A stretch of DNA of 64,000 bases from Chitinophagaceae bacterium (GCA_016722465.1 JADKJC010000004.1:1-64000), one strand, 5' to 3'; shown: positions 1 to 11,051, numbered from the stretch's first letter. Made by a program: numbers and translations. Notes: generated from the sequence alone by a model not told the origin.

Positions 1-399
1 CTGATTATTCATTGAATTTAATTATGGTATCCCTGCGAGGTAAAAAGCCATTAAATGATTCATCTGCAACACCCGTACAATCCTTGTAATAGCACCGCCG
101 GCATTTTAAGCTCAGCCCAAACCTGGGTGGCTTCTTCCTGTGCTTTTAATACCGCTTGCATTATAGTTAAGCCCAACTGGAAGTACGATATTCCCTTCTT
201 TAAGTTCGTAAAATGGAACTGAAATATTCGGTAAACCACTACTGAGGTTTACTGGCACATCTCCAAATTTTCCCAATGCTGCTGCATCAGGAGAAGCTGG
301 CAAAAAATCTTGCTTTGCCATGCCATCTTTCGTTTGTCCTATACAAATCTGGATAGTAACCCAAAGCAATAAACTTAAAAAAAGGTTTTTGATTTTCAT
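1..399 (-). pseudogene. N-terminus of an RHS/YD-repeat-type secreted protein, broken
   Basis: Residues 1-21 are a signal peptide (MKIKNLFLSLLLWVTIQICI). The next part, with NLSSGLPNISVPFYEL and LPVGLNYNASGIK, is the typical start of large Bacteroidota RHS/YD-repeat cell-surface or toxin-like proteins. Beyond about position 115 the conserved text (GLGWALNAGGAITRIVRGVADE in the family) is still readable, but TGG has become TGA and TTA has become TAA, and at least two indels follow. The rest lies outside the window. The start is 16 bases downstream of the stop of the partner gene at 415-1876, suggesting one transcript. Because stops arise by substitution as well as by indel, real decay is likely. 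Confidence 0.7.
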
Positions 400-414
400 A
401 ATCTGTAAAATTTG

Positions 415-1876
415 TTATTTGAACGTGTATCCTACCCGGAATACCAAAGGTTGCGAAACCGGGATATGCTGCCTAGATAAGCAGTCATATAGTAGCTGAA
501 TTTTATTTCCTTTTAAAAACTTAGATTTAACATTGAATTTTTACTGATACCAATCAATCGCTTTGCTGCCGAGCAGATACATTTTACAACTGTCCAAAGA
601 TGTGATGGCATTTCTAATTATTCTGTTCGTACCCGCCGCTTATATAAAAACTTCCTTTTAATTTCCAGTCAATAAAACTTCTTAAACCTAAACCCTGGCT
701 GCTGAGCTTTATATTATCCCAGCCTCTTCCAAAACCAAGTTTAAAAGATGCACCAATGCCAATAACAGATTTGTCATTCAGTTTGTATCCAACTGATACA
801 GCAATATCACTGGTAACAGGAAAATAGCTGGTTGCTTTGCGTTTGTATATTAGTGCCATATTCCAACCGCTTTAAAAAGGCTTTTGTTTTTTGGTTATTG
901 GGTTTAAAACCCAGCGGCAATACATCATCGCTATTACCGGCTCCGGCTTTTAATACTTTGTCTTTTAGTTGCGTTATTTGCGATTGGGCATCTTGTAAAT
1001 TTTGCTGAAATGATGCATGTGCATTGGGGCCACCTGCAGTAAGTTGCTGTTGTATCATATTATTAAGCATGGCTCTTGTTTGCAGGGTAGGGTTGGCTGC
1101 TAAAAAAGCAGTGGGGTCGGCTGTTGCTCCCCCCACTGTAGAAGGAAACAGGCCTGCAAGCAGGCTGTTTTTTGCCATGAAATCCTGAAACAATTTAGTT
1201 TTGTAGTAGTTCAATTGCTTTCTTTTCTATTTTTTGGGGGTCGTTTAAAATTTCCTTGTACTCATTTATTTGCTGGGTATAATAATAAGCCTGCTTATTT
1301 ATATTTTTCAATTCTTTAACCAATCCAAATTTTGATAGCTGCCCTGCCAGGTATTCTTTCCGTTGCCGCATAAATTGTTTAAGTTCTTCAGCTTTGTTTA
1401 ACTGATTCTCTAACCCGGCAATATTTTTAAGAGAAGTTTCTATTTTTTGCCCGGCTTGTTTTGTCTGGTTCGCCAGTTTGCCCTGCTGGTTTAAAAACTG
1501 GAAGGAGGTTTTTAGTGTATCTTAATAAAGGTATGTATTGAGTATATTTTCCGGGGTTCGCCAGTTTGTCTTTTAGTGTTGCAATGCTTTGTTTTGATTG
1601 TAACAGGTAATTATTGGCTGCTGCGGAATCTTTTCTGCGTAATTTTCTGTAAATCCTGTTTTCCTGTTTTTGAAGTTTTGCTATTTGCTTATCAATCGTT
1701 TTTTCAAACGCATCATCAATATTTTTTATCTTTTTATCAATAGCATACTGAGCTTTTGCAGGGAAAGAAAAAATTTTATCTACTAATGATTCAGGCTCCT
1801 GTGCAAAAACATTGTTTAATGAGCAAAACATTACGGCAACAATTACTATGCTGAAACCTTTTTTTTGTAGTTGCAT
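415..1876 (-). pseudogene. secreted coiled-coil protein with outer-membrane barrel-like C-terminus, frameshifted
   Basis: The start is a Met followed by a signal peptide (KKGFSIVIVAVMFCSLNNVFAQ region). Next come Lys/Gln/Glu-rich helices (IDKQIAKLQKQENRIYRKL; ELKQFMRQRKEYLAGQL). The C-terminal third reads like a beta-barrel (YKLNDKSVIGIGASFKLG, FIDWKLKGSFYISGGYEQN) and ends VFRVGYTFK. The text continues across at least four frames, with shifts near 1500, 1210, 845 and 630. I recognise this as a hypothetical family of Chitinophagaceae that usually precedes RHS-type genes, as it does here. Function is unknown; a transport or anchoring role for the RHS product is only inferred. Confidence 0.65.
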
Positions 1877-2234
1877 ACTTAACCTTTGTAGATACTTAAA
1901 ATGTGGTGCCTGAACTTTGAAGAATAAAACTAACAAAGGATATTATACGAAGAGGGACAAGTAAATGCCATATCTGGCGAAAGGCTTTTTATCAGGGACA
2001 AGTATGCGACATTTAAGGCAGCAGGGCGAAAGATAAAATGCAGGGAACTAAAAAAGGCAAGTTTTAGGGAGTGTATATAAGGATAAGTAATGAACCTGTT
2101 TTAGCAGTTCACATTCTATTTAGTAAATCAATTATAAATAAATTGTGTTTGCTGTTTAAACCTTTTTTTATTATTCATATAGGTTTGTAAATAGTTCATT
2201 ATCTCACTTGAGTTGCATCATCCTTAAAGAGGTT
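1877..2234. other. intergenic, nothing recognised
   Basis: This AT-rich stretch between the barrel-type gene and the next small secreted gene has no convincing reading frame on either strand, no RNA gene and no clear hairpin terminator. Confidence 0.5.
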
Positions 2235-2533
2235 TCATTTCCTTCCAAAATCAACATCATCGTTGTTTGTAAATTTAAAAATAAGTATATGTTCCATTTG
2301 GCTCCTGCGGTATAATAGTATTTCATAAAGTGCAATACCGTCTCCAATCCCAAAATAAGTTAGAAGCCATGAAGGGCGTCACATTGAAAATATCTCTCCT
2401 GAGTCAATATGGTGTCTCCTGTTTTGGGGTCAATTATTTTAACAGGTGTAACAGATGAATAAACTTCTAATGGTGTAGTACAAAGAAAATAGAAAAAAAA
2501 GATTAGAACCGGTAATTTAAAATAATATTTCAT
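2235..2533 (-). pseudogene. small secreted protein, frameshifted
   Basis: ATG at 2533 opens a signal peptide (MKYYFKLPVLIFFFYFLC). A short mature part with VKIIDPKTGDTILTQERYF follows, and a stop is reached near 2360. In the next frame the text continues as TYFGIGDGIALYEI and then MEHILIFKFTNNDDVDFGRK. The whole would be about 100 residues. I do not recognise the family. It sits just downstream of another broken lipoprotein gene on the same strand. Confidence 0.4.
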
Positions 2534-2590
2534 GGTTCTGTTGTATTTGAGGTTGAGAGAAATTATACTTAAAGTTTTATGTATGTAAAG

Positions 2591-3448
2591 TCATTTTATT
2601 AAAATCTGATTACGGACATAAAACCTGTTAAAAGGATAGCCATCCTTCGGTAGTTATGTGAATAGCGATATTCGTTATTCCCGATCGGATGAAGGCGGAC
2701 TTTCAATTGAAGAGTAGCCAATAAGATTATTTTCCGGAAAAAATCAAATTCTGCAGAAAACAGATTATCATAGTAACCAAGACCCAGAAATTTAAAGAGT
2801 AAAATGGATTTTTTATTGTCAAAAGAATGAGTAAATCTAAATGTTTGGGAAGCGGATAGTATGATGAACTCCATATTGAATCTGAACCACCTTGCATATT
2901 GCCATTGGTCAGTGTTCTTGTGTAGGTGATACTGTCTGTTAGATAAAAGGTTTGCGAAGAAGAATTAACGAAATATTTCTTTAATTGGTAAAGATTAGCA
3001 TTTAGTCGAAAAAACTCTTTTTACACGAGGCTCAGGTATGCCGGCCGTATAATGCACCAAGGAATCTGTTACTATGAAACCATTACTGCGATAAAATAAG
3101 TAATGCTGCTGTCTGTATTAAAATAGCGCTTTCCACCATTTTAAAAGGCAGGGTATCAACATTTAAATAGTAAAATCTGGATGTATGTGTATACTGAACT
3201 CCACCAACACCATATTCGGTAAATAAAGGTTTAATGACTATTTTTAAATTGTCGTAAAAATATTCATGTACAATCCCTGTGTCCAAACCTGCGGGTCTGG
3301 TGGTATCAAAGGAAATCACTTTTTTAAGGTAGCTACTGTCATTTTGAAAACCGTTGGGAAAATCATCTACGACATTCTTTTGACAAGAAGAAAAGCTAGC
3401 AAGTAAAATTAAAATAGCAAAAAGGCCGATAAGTGTTTTCATATACAT
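2591..3448 (-). pseudogene. lipoprotein of unknown function, frameshifted
   Basis: The N-terminus is a lipoprotein signal (MKTLIGLFAILILLASFSSC), with the acylated Cys about 22 residues in. The intact first frame (to 3083) includes a beta-rich stretch, FYYLNVDTLPFKM. After a shift near 3115 the text continues as QHYLFYRSNGFIVTDSLVHY, and after another as TFYLTDSITYTRTLTNGN. The C-terminal part is in further frames and uncertain. The pattern resembles Bacteroidota surface lipoproteins of about 280 residues, but no family can be named. The start could be the third residue Met at 3442. Confidence 0.45.
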
Positions 3449-3698
3449 TAGAATTGGCTATTAAATAATCAGCAATGTAAAGATGAAAGTTAGTAACGGC
3501 TTTATAAGACAATAAGAGGACAAATTGAGCCACGCTTATATTGTAATAGCAGGAGTACGGATTTAGCAATGCGGTTTTTTTGATATTCCCTCTGAAGTTT
3601 ATAATGTTAAAAAACTGCCTCCTGAGCTACGGTCCAATGTTCACGCTTTTAGTAAAGCCAGATGGCAAATTGCACAGTACCATTTCTAAAAAATGGTG

Positions 3699-5186
3699 TT
3701 ATTTCATTTCCACATTAAGTATCCCTTTTCCATTTTCTCCTAAAAATTTTAACAGCACATCTGCAAAAGCACTTGTTCCATTATCAGCATTTGTAAAAAT
3801 TAAAAGCCCATCTTTTATTTCCGGGATAATAAAAGCGATTGTATGCACTCCGATATCATCACCCCCATGAACAATTGCAAAGTCTTTATTAGCATTAATG
3901 TTTTCATCAACCCACCAACCTAAGCCAAAGTGTTTATAATTATTAACCCTAACCTGGTCTGCCATCATATCTCTGTAAATTTTGTCTTTTAAACCTGCTC
4001 CGTTCATTACATACACCATGAATTTGCAATAATCTTCAACTGTCGTAAGCAAATCATCAGCAGCGCTGGCGGTTTTATTTTTAATTGTCTGGTACTGCTC
4101 TCCATTTTCTTTATGCCATTTGGCAAACCGTGTTCCATCAATGCTATTGCTCCAATAAAATCTGGTATCATTCATTTGCAGAGGCTTAAAAATGAGTTGA
4201 TTTGCAAGCTGATCTAATGTTTTATGAAACTTCGCTTCCAATGCTTTTCTTAAATACTCGTAACCTCGCCGGAATAATGATAAGCAGTTCCGGGATCAAA
4301 ATTAAAAGCCAGCTTGTTGGAAACATTTTCTCTGCGCCAGTTTGGAAAACCAGTTTGATGGCTCAATATGTGCCTAGTAGTTAATTTTTAGCCCCGGGGT
4401 CGCAGCAATATCCGGATCTGTAAAATACTTGCATATGGGCTCGTCTAAACTCCATTTACCCTCACTTACCAGTTTTAAAGTAACAATGGCAGTTATAGGT
4501 TTTGTCATTGAAGCCACATTCCAGATGGTATTCTTTGGTGCTGGTATTCCTTTTTCCAATTCTCCAAATACAGAAATTTGCTCAATTTTACCGTTTTTTA
4601 TATACCCGATTCCTAAAGCAGGAATATGTTTTTGCTGCAACCATTTTTCAGTTTCAGCCTTATCCGTAAATAATAGTTTTTCATTAACTGGCTTGTCAAA
4701 ATCTTTATGATCATAGCTTAAGCACCGGCTAAGTTTCCACTCCCCATTTTCAATGAGCCAAATATTTGAAAATTGAGCTATTGATGTTACGTATTCAAAC
4801 CCATCTTTCTCTATTGCAAAAAACTTATGTGTCCCTGTTTGTATGGCGCCATAAAGTTTGCCATTTTTTTCAAGCTTAAATACCTGCAAAGTGCTGTCTA
4901 TTAACTCTCTCCTTGGTTTATAAGTGATGGTACAAATATTATTTTTAATGTTTTCTATAAAACCGAATTTAGATTTTGTAGTGCCAGCCTGGTCATGATA
5001 AAATTCAAAATTGTTGTCGCTCAGGATAATGTCAAACTGCTTTAAATCGCACTTGTTAAACCCTATGTTAAATAAAAGACTGTCTTTACTCCTTAGAATT
5101 CTAAAAAGTTCCGATGATTTGTCTGCCTGTGCAAATAAAGTAATACTTAAAAAAAGTGTTGAAATAAAAAATGTAATTTTTTGCAT
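3699..5186 (-). CDS. DUF4440 plus serine beta-lactamase-like hydrolase, two frameshifts
   Basis: A secreted serine hydrolase of the class C beta-lactamase/penicillin-binding-protein fold. Residues 1-19 are a signal peptide. Residues 20-160 resemble a SnoaL/DUF4440 domain. The hydrolase follows with the SxxK motif in NVASMTKPITA (nucleophile Ser), the second motif in GTAYHYSGE (YSG), and the third in the C-terminal half (VHGGDD). The N-terminal frame ends near 4374 and the C-terminal frame starts near 4250. The 40 codons between them read in the third frame (HQTGFPNWRRENVSNKLAFN), so two single-base deletions explain the split. All three active-site motifs survive. Such proteins are often esterases or peptidases, and true beta-lactam hydrolysis cannot be inferred. 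Confidence 0.75.
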
Positions 5187-5420
5187 CCCGTGTTTTTAAA
5201 AATTGATAAGAAAAAATTGAAATTATTCTGTTGCTGGCTTTATTCTAAATACATGCTTTTAAAAATAGTTTATAATTTGGAAATTCCATACCGTTTCCCA
5301 AGGCTTACGGCTTACTCTAAAGAATCAAATTTTATTTTGGCTGCCCTAAAGTAATCCTATTTGAATATCAGCACCATCTCTATGATAAATATTTTAGCCA
5401 TAACGTTTCAGCCTTCCCTT

Positions 5421-6850
5421 TTATTTTTTATACAAAATTTTCATTGTTTGTGCTATCCAATCTGCCGAATTGTCCAAAAGATAGTCAGGTGCTATCCCAA
5501 TCACCTCGTATTTTCTTTGATTTCTGTATCTTGTCATTGTACAAGTCAAATTAAAATTATAGCAAGGAGTTGACAAACCTCCAACTTCCCCATAACCCAC
5601 ATAACCGCCTGAATTTTCCCCTACTAAAATAGTTTTACCACTTTCCTTTGCCCAAAATAAAAGTGTTTCGCAAGAACTTGCACAATACTTATTAATTATT
5701 ATCGCAACTTTTTCGGGATATTTAACAATGGTATCTGTAACCTTGCTATTCCCATCTCCTCTTTGCAGAAATGAGTTTAAGGAGGTCTTTTTCATTTTAT
5801 CAATTTCTGCTGCCAATTCTACCTGGTAGTCTTTATCAAAATTTAATGTGTCTTTACTTTGCTCGCCATACCACAATTCCCACATCTTTATATTCTCTTC
5901 GGTAACATATAAATCTACTGTATCTTCAGTAAATGGTTTTGTATAAATATATTTCAAAAGTGGCCTAGCGTTCCTGTCGCTTCCCCCTCCATTATTTCTA
6001 ACATCAATTATCAGGTAAGGCTTTGATATTATTTCTTTGTCATTTTTGCGGTAAAAAGAATCTAATTCTGAGTATAATTCATTGTCAAAAGCCGGTACCC
6101 GGATGTAAGTTGTTGAATCATTTAATATCCTAAATTCAACGTTGCCCAAATTGTTGAGATTATAACTTATTCGCCTTTTCAAAGTAGTTTTAAACCAATT
6201 GTCACCTAAAATTCCTTCTTTCAATTCATAGTTTGGGTAATATCTTAAACTGTGGTTTCTACTATAAACAAATGCCTCGTATTTGTTTATCGATTTTTTT
6301 TTTAACTCCATTTTTACTGACCTACTTTCCATAAAGGTGTTTTTGTTTCAATAACAACTCCAACAAAATCCCGCAAGCTATTTTTATTTGGAACAATTAC
6401 AATTTTGAAGAGTGAATCAGTTGACTGATAAATACCTTTTATATCATTTAACTTGAATTGCTTATTATCTGACTGTTTTAATTTTATAATTTCTCTGCTT
6501 GTAAAAGGCTCAGAGTTTAAAAATTCACTCACAGAATTTGGGTCCTTTTCGTACACTTTTTTATTTTGCATATAAACGCCTGAATGATTATCCTTAAAAT
6601 ATTCAACATAATAGGTCAACAGCTTAAAGCATTCTGATTTTCCAGTAATTCCCACGGTCTGTTTTAGTAAATTCATTTTAAATTTCTCATACTCCTTTCT
6701 GTTGGTTTGGTTTACATTGTCAGAAAAACTTGGAAGATTGGCTTCGTAATATTTTATTACAAAATTCAACTCTTTATTGCAAATACATTGTTGTCCAAAA
6801 ATTGAGGTTGTAAAAAAAGAAAATGTCAGAAAAATGAAAAACGCTTTCAT
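5421..6850 (-). CDS. S41 family peptidase (C-terminal-processing type), frameshifted
   Basis: A secreted tail-specific-protease relative. The N-terminal frame (6314-6850) has a signal peptide (MKAFFIFLTFSFFTTSIFGQ) and a helical domain. The C-terminal frame (5421-6332) has the S41 core: substrate strand PYLIIDVRNNGGGSD, catalytic Ser region KYCASSCETLLFWAKESGKT with Lys four residues after the Glu-Thr-Leu-Leu-Phe-Trp turn, and the ENSGGYVGYGE loop. The frames overlap by only 19 bases near 6320, beside a T/A run, so one indel joins them into a protein of about 476 residues. The protein probably cleaves exported peptides in the periplasm. No PDZ domain is obvious. Confidence 0.75.
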
Positions 6851-7297
6851 ATTATTATTTTGCTTTTAAAATTTATACACAACACAACTATCTGTAAATC
6901 GTAGTAAAAGTCTCTTGAAATCTTTTTAAAATAAACATCAGCACATACAATAACTGTCGTATTACTATCAAATTTTAAGAGATGTCAGTTTCGAAGTTTT
7001 CTAAGTTAATCTTTTTGGATACTCCAGAAGTAATGACTGTATCGTTAAAAATTTTGAAGAAATATTTTGATTTCCCTGATTGTTGCAGGAAGAAAAGGTT
7101 AAGAAAAATACTTTGAAGGCCTTTTGCATATTAATATATGATATTTAGTTATTGTTATCGCCAACCTATTTCAGGACGAGACAAATTAAAGCTGGGCTTT
7201 GTTTGTCAAACTCCAAACCGTAGTACAATAGAATTACCGCTGCTGATTGCTTCACTGTCCAGTCTCACTATAGACAATACCATTGCACGCAGGCATT
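6851..7297. other. intergenic between two S41-type sequences; GTTATCGCCAAC motif
   Basis: No convincing gene. At 7155-7166 the plus strand reads GTTATCGCCAAC. It is followed by about 110 unusual, GC-richer bases up to the stop of the S41 fragment at 7298. The block may be a mobile or cassette boundary, but no pair of inverted core sites could be shown. Confidence 0.35.
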
Positions 7298-7480
7298 CTA
7301 CTTTTGGCCAAAAACTTCTATTACGTAATCCAACCAATTGTATTCTTCTATTTCGTTGTTAAGGAAATAATCTGGTTGAATTCCTTTACTGTCAATTGTC
7401 ATATTGGGAATCCTAAAACTTTTGGATATACTGTAACCTAATTCAAATTCGTTGCAAGGTGATTTTACAAAATTCATGTT
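7298..7480 (-). pseudogene. C-terminal fragment of an S41 family peptidase
   Basis: The text FVKSPCNEFELGYSISKSFR followed by IPNMTIDSKGIQPDYFLNNE is the extreme C-terminus of a secreted S41 peptidase, the strand that precedes the predicted final helix. No catalytic part lies upstream. Instead the fragment abuts the stop codon of the esterase gene at 7492, just after the bases GCCCAAC. It differs from the C-terminus of the gene at 5421-6850, so it is a second, decapitated copy. It may be left over from recombination or cassette exchange. Confidence 0.6.
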
Positions 7481-7491
7481 GGGCGTTCGTT

Positions 7492-8631
7492 TTAATTTTT
7501 TTGATGCCAAAGAACAAATTGCTTAAATGGCTCAGTCCAATATTTTTCTTGATGCATTCCTTCCTCATTAACTATCAGGAAAGTTTTTATTTTTCTATTT
7601 CTGCTTAATGAATATTGAAATTCTTTTAGGGTATTCGGCAGGTTTTGAATTCCCTCAGCACCACCACCATAGAAAAATATTTTTGATTTTAGTGATTGAG
7701 ATTTATATAAAATCTCTTTTTTTAGTGAATCTTTTGAAATAGAGTTCCAATATGCCGGTGAAAATACTGCTGCAGAGCCAAATACATTCGGAAATTCTAA
7801 GGCCGCAAAGAAAGATATGAGTCCGCCCATCGAACTACCTCCAATTGAAGTGTTTTCTGGCCCTGTTTTAGTTCTAAATTTTTTATTTACATAAGGTATT
7901 AGATCGCTGATTATAAAAGACAAGTAGTCTTTTCCTTTTGGCTCTTTTAACTTTTTTGTTGCATATGGTGAGTATTCGGCAAACCTATTCTCCCCGGAGG
8001 AAATTCCTATTATAATAAACTCTCCCTTTCCCTTTTGATTTAAAGAATCTAGAGCTTCATCCAATTTCCACTCCTTTCCATTGTCTGTATAAGCTTGGTC
8101 AAATAATCCCTCTCCATCATTCATATAAATTACTGGATACCTTTTCTTTGATTTTTTATATGTTGGAGGAAGATATACTGAAATTTGTTTTGTTGTATTT
8201 AATGATTTCACAGAAAGGCTGTCGAATAATATCTTAACATTTTTCGAAGCGGTATGCTTTTTTTCTATTAAATCTGTCCAACCCTGAACAGTTAATGTGA
8301 AAGTTGTATCACTTTTTACTTCAAATAAACGATTTGCAATTCCATATCCGTCACTACTACATTCATATTTTCTGTTATCTCCTCTGTTAACTTTACATTG
8401 TATGAAATATTTCGAATTGTAAATGAATGATAAAATAAGTTGTCCATTTATGTTTTTAAACATATATAATGTGTCTCCCGATTTCCAGCTATTGGTTTCT
8501 GTCGATAGAAAATATTTATTATCTGCGTTGTTGCCTATACTTGGGGTATTTAAAATCATAGTTACTTTATATTGCCCACTAAGTTTTTGAGATAGTGAAA
8601 AAAATAGTGATAACATAAGAAGTTTGTACAT
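7492..8631 (-). CDS. alpha/beta-hydrolase esterase with CBM20-like N-terminal domain
   Basis: A secreted putative esterase (esterase D/Fes/IroE-like fold). I chose the internal ATG at 8631 because it gives a clean signal peptide (MYKLLMLSLFFSLSQKLSGQ); the frame is open to 8664. Residues about 20-130 resemble the starch-binding-like beta-sandwich often placed before such esterases (FIQCKVNRGDNRKYECSSDG, GWTDL). The hydrolase follows with YPVIYMNDGEGLF, the nucleophile elbow GGSSMGG (Ser) and a late His in EEGMHQEKYW. The frame is intact, unusual in this arm. The substrate is unknown; siderophore or carbohydrate esters are possible by family. Confidence 0.75.
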   Translation of the reverse strand: MYKLLMLSLFFSLSQKLSGQYKVTMILNTPSIGNNADNKYFLSTETNSWKSGDTLYMFKNINGQLILSFIYNSKYFIQCKVNRGDNRKYECSSDGYGIANRLFEVKSDTTFTLTVQGWTDLIEKKHTASKNVKILFDSLSVKSLNTTKQISVYLPPTYKKSKKRYPVIYMNDGEGLFDQAYTDNGKEWKLDEALDSLNQKGKGEFIIIGISSGENRFAEYSPYATKKLKEPKGKDYLSFIISDLIPYVNKKFRTKTGPENTSIGGSSMGGLISFFAALEFPNVFGSAAVFSPAYWNSISKDSLKKEILYKSQSLKSKIFFYGGGAEGIQNLPNTLKEFQYSLSRNRKIKTFLIVNEEGMHQEKYWTEPFKQFVLWHQKN

Positions 8632-8927
8632 AATCTGTCTGAATGATGCTGATAAAAATGACACACACCCTCTGTATTTGTGTAACCCTTGGTACAGAAA
8701 AGGATTGCTAGTTAATTTGAATCTGTACTAGCATAATTGCCTAAATACAAATACTGCTTTTTTTGTAATGTAAATCAACACCATAATGTTTGCAAATGTG
8801 GGCCAATAAAAGTACTTATTGAGCCAATAATATCTTTTGTGTAATGCGGAATGCCTAGCTGTAGAATAAAAGCCAATTTATGATTAGTTGAAGCAACTAC
8901 TTAAGTTTGATTTTTACACAGTTTATG
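8632..8927. other. intergenic, no gene seen
   Basis: AT-rich spacer. The only notable item is GTTAGCGGCTGTCAGCC, which overlaps the stop codon of the lipoprotein gene to the right. It resembles the GTTA...GC motifs at other gene borders of this arm. Confidence 0.35.
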
Positions 8928-9451
8928 TTAGCGGCTGTCAGCCTTTCGTTTATATACTAAATTATAAAGCTTAGCTCCACTTCCAAAAGTCAGGAAAATG
9001 AATAAAAGCATTACTCCTCCTCCATCTGTGTCTAAAGTCAAGTCACCGTTTTTTAGCAACCCAATTCTGTTTTTTGAGTTGCAAAACCATTTACAATAAA
9101 ATAAAATGGACGAATTGTTGTAAGACTAAATTGGAAATAGTTCTGTGATATATGTCCTTTAATAATTTTTGTTTTGATTGCTTTATTATTTTTGAAAACA
9201 GTTACTTTTAAATGTTTACTATCAATTGACTGTAAGTTTATTCTATCGTTAGTGCGTGGTAAACTTTTGAAGTTGAATTTTTTACTAAATGTTAAGGCAT
9301 ACTCAGAGGTTCTAAAAGACGAGTCAACAGAAAATATATCATAATCGCCATCAAATTTATTTAAATCAGTTTCATTCAATGTTTGTAAAGTTTCTGTTTT
9401 TACAATTGGTTTCAATGTACTACATGAACTTGCTAAAACTGTAATTGCCAA
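8928..9451 (-). pseudogene. small lipoprotein, frameshifted, start unclear
   Basis: The open frame begins at a TTG inside a lipoprotein signal (LVIL-AITVLASSC, Cys at the lipobox end). The preceding frame has a stop and no ATG, so the first residues may be lost to an indel. Residues to 9053 have a beta-rich domain (DLNKFDGDYDIFSVDSS). After one shift near 9058 the protein continues with KNGDLTLDTDGGGVMLLF and ends GAKLYNLVYKRKADSR, a membrane-associated tail. The family is not recognised. It overlaps or nearly touches the GNAT gene upstream, suggesting co-transcription. Confidence 0.45.
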
Positions 9452-9456
9452 AATAA

Positions 9457-10042
9457 CTAAGCAAAAGGAAAAAGCATCGACTTAACATATTCCCATTCTT
9501 CATCTATTATACTGTAATAAACTGCATTTCTTAATGTTCCGTTTTCTCTTATTTTATCTTTACGTATTATTCCCTCAAACTTGCCGCCAATTTTTAAAAT
9601 AGCTTTTCGTGACCGCAGGTTATCATCGCTTGCTTTAAACTGAACCCTGATAGTTTGTAATGTTTCAAAACAAAATGTAAGCAGGAGCAGCTTGCATTCA
9701 GTATTCATTCCAGTTTCCCAAAAATTAGGGTGTATCAGGTCCAGCCAATTTCAAGTTTTCTGTCTTTGGAATGAATATCAAAAAAACCTTGTAAACCAAT
9801 TAATTTATTGGTGATTTTGTTTACTATCACAAAAGTATAGTGCTCACCTTTTTCTCTTTCTTTTAATGCTTCGTTATAGGCTTTTGTAAACGTAGTGGCA
9901 ACTGAGCAATTAACGGGTAAAACTCCCAAATTCGTTTATCTTTTGCCAGTTCGTAAAGTTCAGTGAAGTGAACTGTTTCTAATGGTATTAAATCCACTAA
10001 CGTCCCTTTTAAATGTACCGGGTGTACGATCCAATTTTTCAT
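9457..10042 (-). pseudogene. GNAT acetyltransferase (RimJ/RimL-like), frameshifted
   Basis: The pieces assemble into one cytosolic N-acetyltransferase of about 195 residues: MKNWIVHPVHLKGTLVDLIP, then HYTFVIVNKITNKLIGLQGF, KLEIGWT, then NTECKLLLLTFCFETLQTIR and SDDNLRSRKAILKIGGKFEG. The last matches GNAT motif A/B with the R-S-R-K-A-I turn that binds the CoA pyrophosphate. Breaks lie near 9915 and 9720. Family members acetylate protein N-termini or small amines. With at least two shifts in under 600 bases it is unlikely to be functional as read. Confidence 0.65.
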
Positions 10043-10357
10043 ATAATAATCAGAAATGAAAATTTATTTTAAAACATCTTCAAAAAAACTGTTCTGAATC
10101 ACAATTTTATTTTTTGATAGCATTCAAATTAGGACGGTTTTTGTGACTGTTATATGCATTCGCCAAGCACTTAGCAGCCACAGATTACTTCAGCAATAGC
10201 TTTTAACTTGAATAATATTTTGAAATAATTTGCCTGAAAGCTGGGTAGGAAAGTTAATGACAGTTGGCCAATTAATAGAGACAAATAACTGACTAATTAA
10301 GACATTGTTTCTATTTACTACATAATTGATACAGTGTGTGAAGTAAATTGAAATATT

Positions 10358-10423
10358 ATGCAAAAGATCATCATTTTTAGTTTGGTTGCATGCATGGCAA
10401 TATACTCTTGTCGAAAAAAATGA
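10358..10423 (+). pseudogene. lipoprotein N-terminal remnant
   Basis: ATG at 10358 opens MQKIIIFSLVACMAIYSC followed by RKK and a stop. This is a complete lipoprotein signal with lipobox Cys. One frame over, the text continues as VPASISGRWSL, like lipocalin-type Bacteroidota lipoproteins, and then degrades. It is the only plus-strand gene trace in the left arm. The remainder up to 11050 shows no reliable frame. Confidence 0.35.
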
Positions 10424-11051
10424 TTGTACCTGCTTCAATATCTGGTAGATGGAGTCTGTAAAGGCATAGAAAACAAGCATGCAATAGTTAAGTCTCCGTC
10501 ATTGAGCATCAATGTTGTAATCAATTTAAGCCTTCTTCTTTAGTTGGCGGCTCAATAAAAGGACATCTTCTAATGTTTTTGTATTGGTACGTATGATAAT
10601 GACGCCTGGTTACATTGTCAATTTCAATGTTGGTGCAGTAACAATTTAAGCGAAACAAAGTGAGGCTATTTTTTAAAATAATATTACAAGGCAAATTCAT
10701 TTTCCTAAGGCACCGGATGAAAAAAATAAATACAAATAAAAAGCTGTTATTTACAAAAGAATAAAAGCAAGAAACTTGAGCTAACTTTTCTTGCTTATTT
10801 TTTAATTCATATTTCCAGTAAATTATCAACGGAAAACAGTAATTATTTTACCTCAACCTTTTTTTAAAACTACCTATCGCTTAATTACACATCGGATATC
10901 AAAAAATAGCAACTTGTGTTCTTTATAGTTCCAGGTACAAATTATGATAGTCATTATCTTTTATTACATTTTTTGCTTTTTGGGGTAAAAGGCTCAATCC
11001 ATTTATCTCCATTGATCACAAATTTGAGACATTTTCTTTCTCCTTGTTTTC
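10424..11051. other. degenerate or intergenic stretch
   Basis: Apart from uncertain continuation of the lipoprotein remnant in mixed plus-strand frames, nothing is recognisable. Open frames on the minus strand here have unnatural composition and no start context. Confidence 0.35.

Noticed and set aside
2599..2874. Open frame on the minus strand with 91 codons
   Set aside because: It overlaps the tail of the broken lipoprotein gene 2591-3448 and includes mixed-frame parts of it; not a separate gene.
3699..5186. Antibiotic-resistance beta-lactamase
   Set aside because: SxxK, Y-S-G and H-G-G motifs exist, but the DUF4440 fusion and general pattern fit a broad serine-hydrolase family; resistance cannot be inferred.
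10190..10480. Open frame of 96 codons on the minus strand
   Set aside because: Composition is unnatural and it lies opposite a plus-strand lipoprotein signal; no family features.
10521..10829. Open frame of 102 codons on the minus strand
   Set aside because: Low complexity, no start context and no recognisable domain; probably chance in AT-rich DNA.
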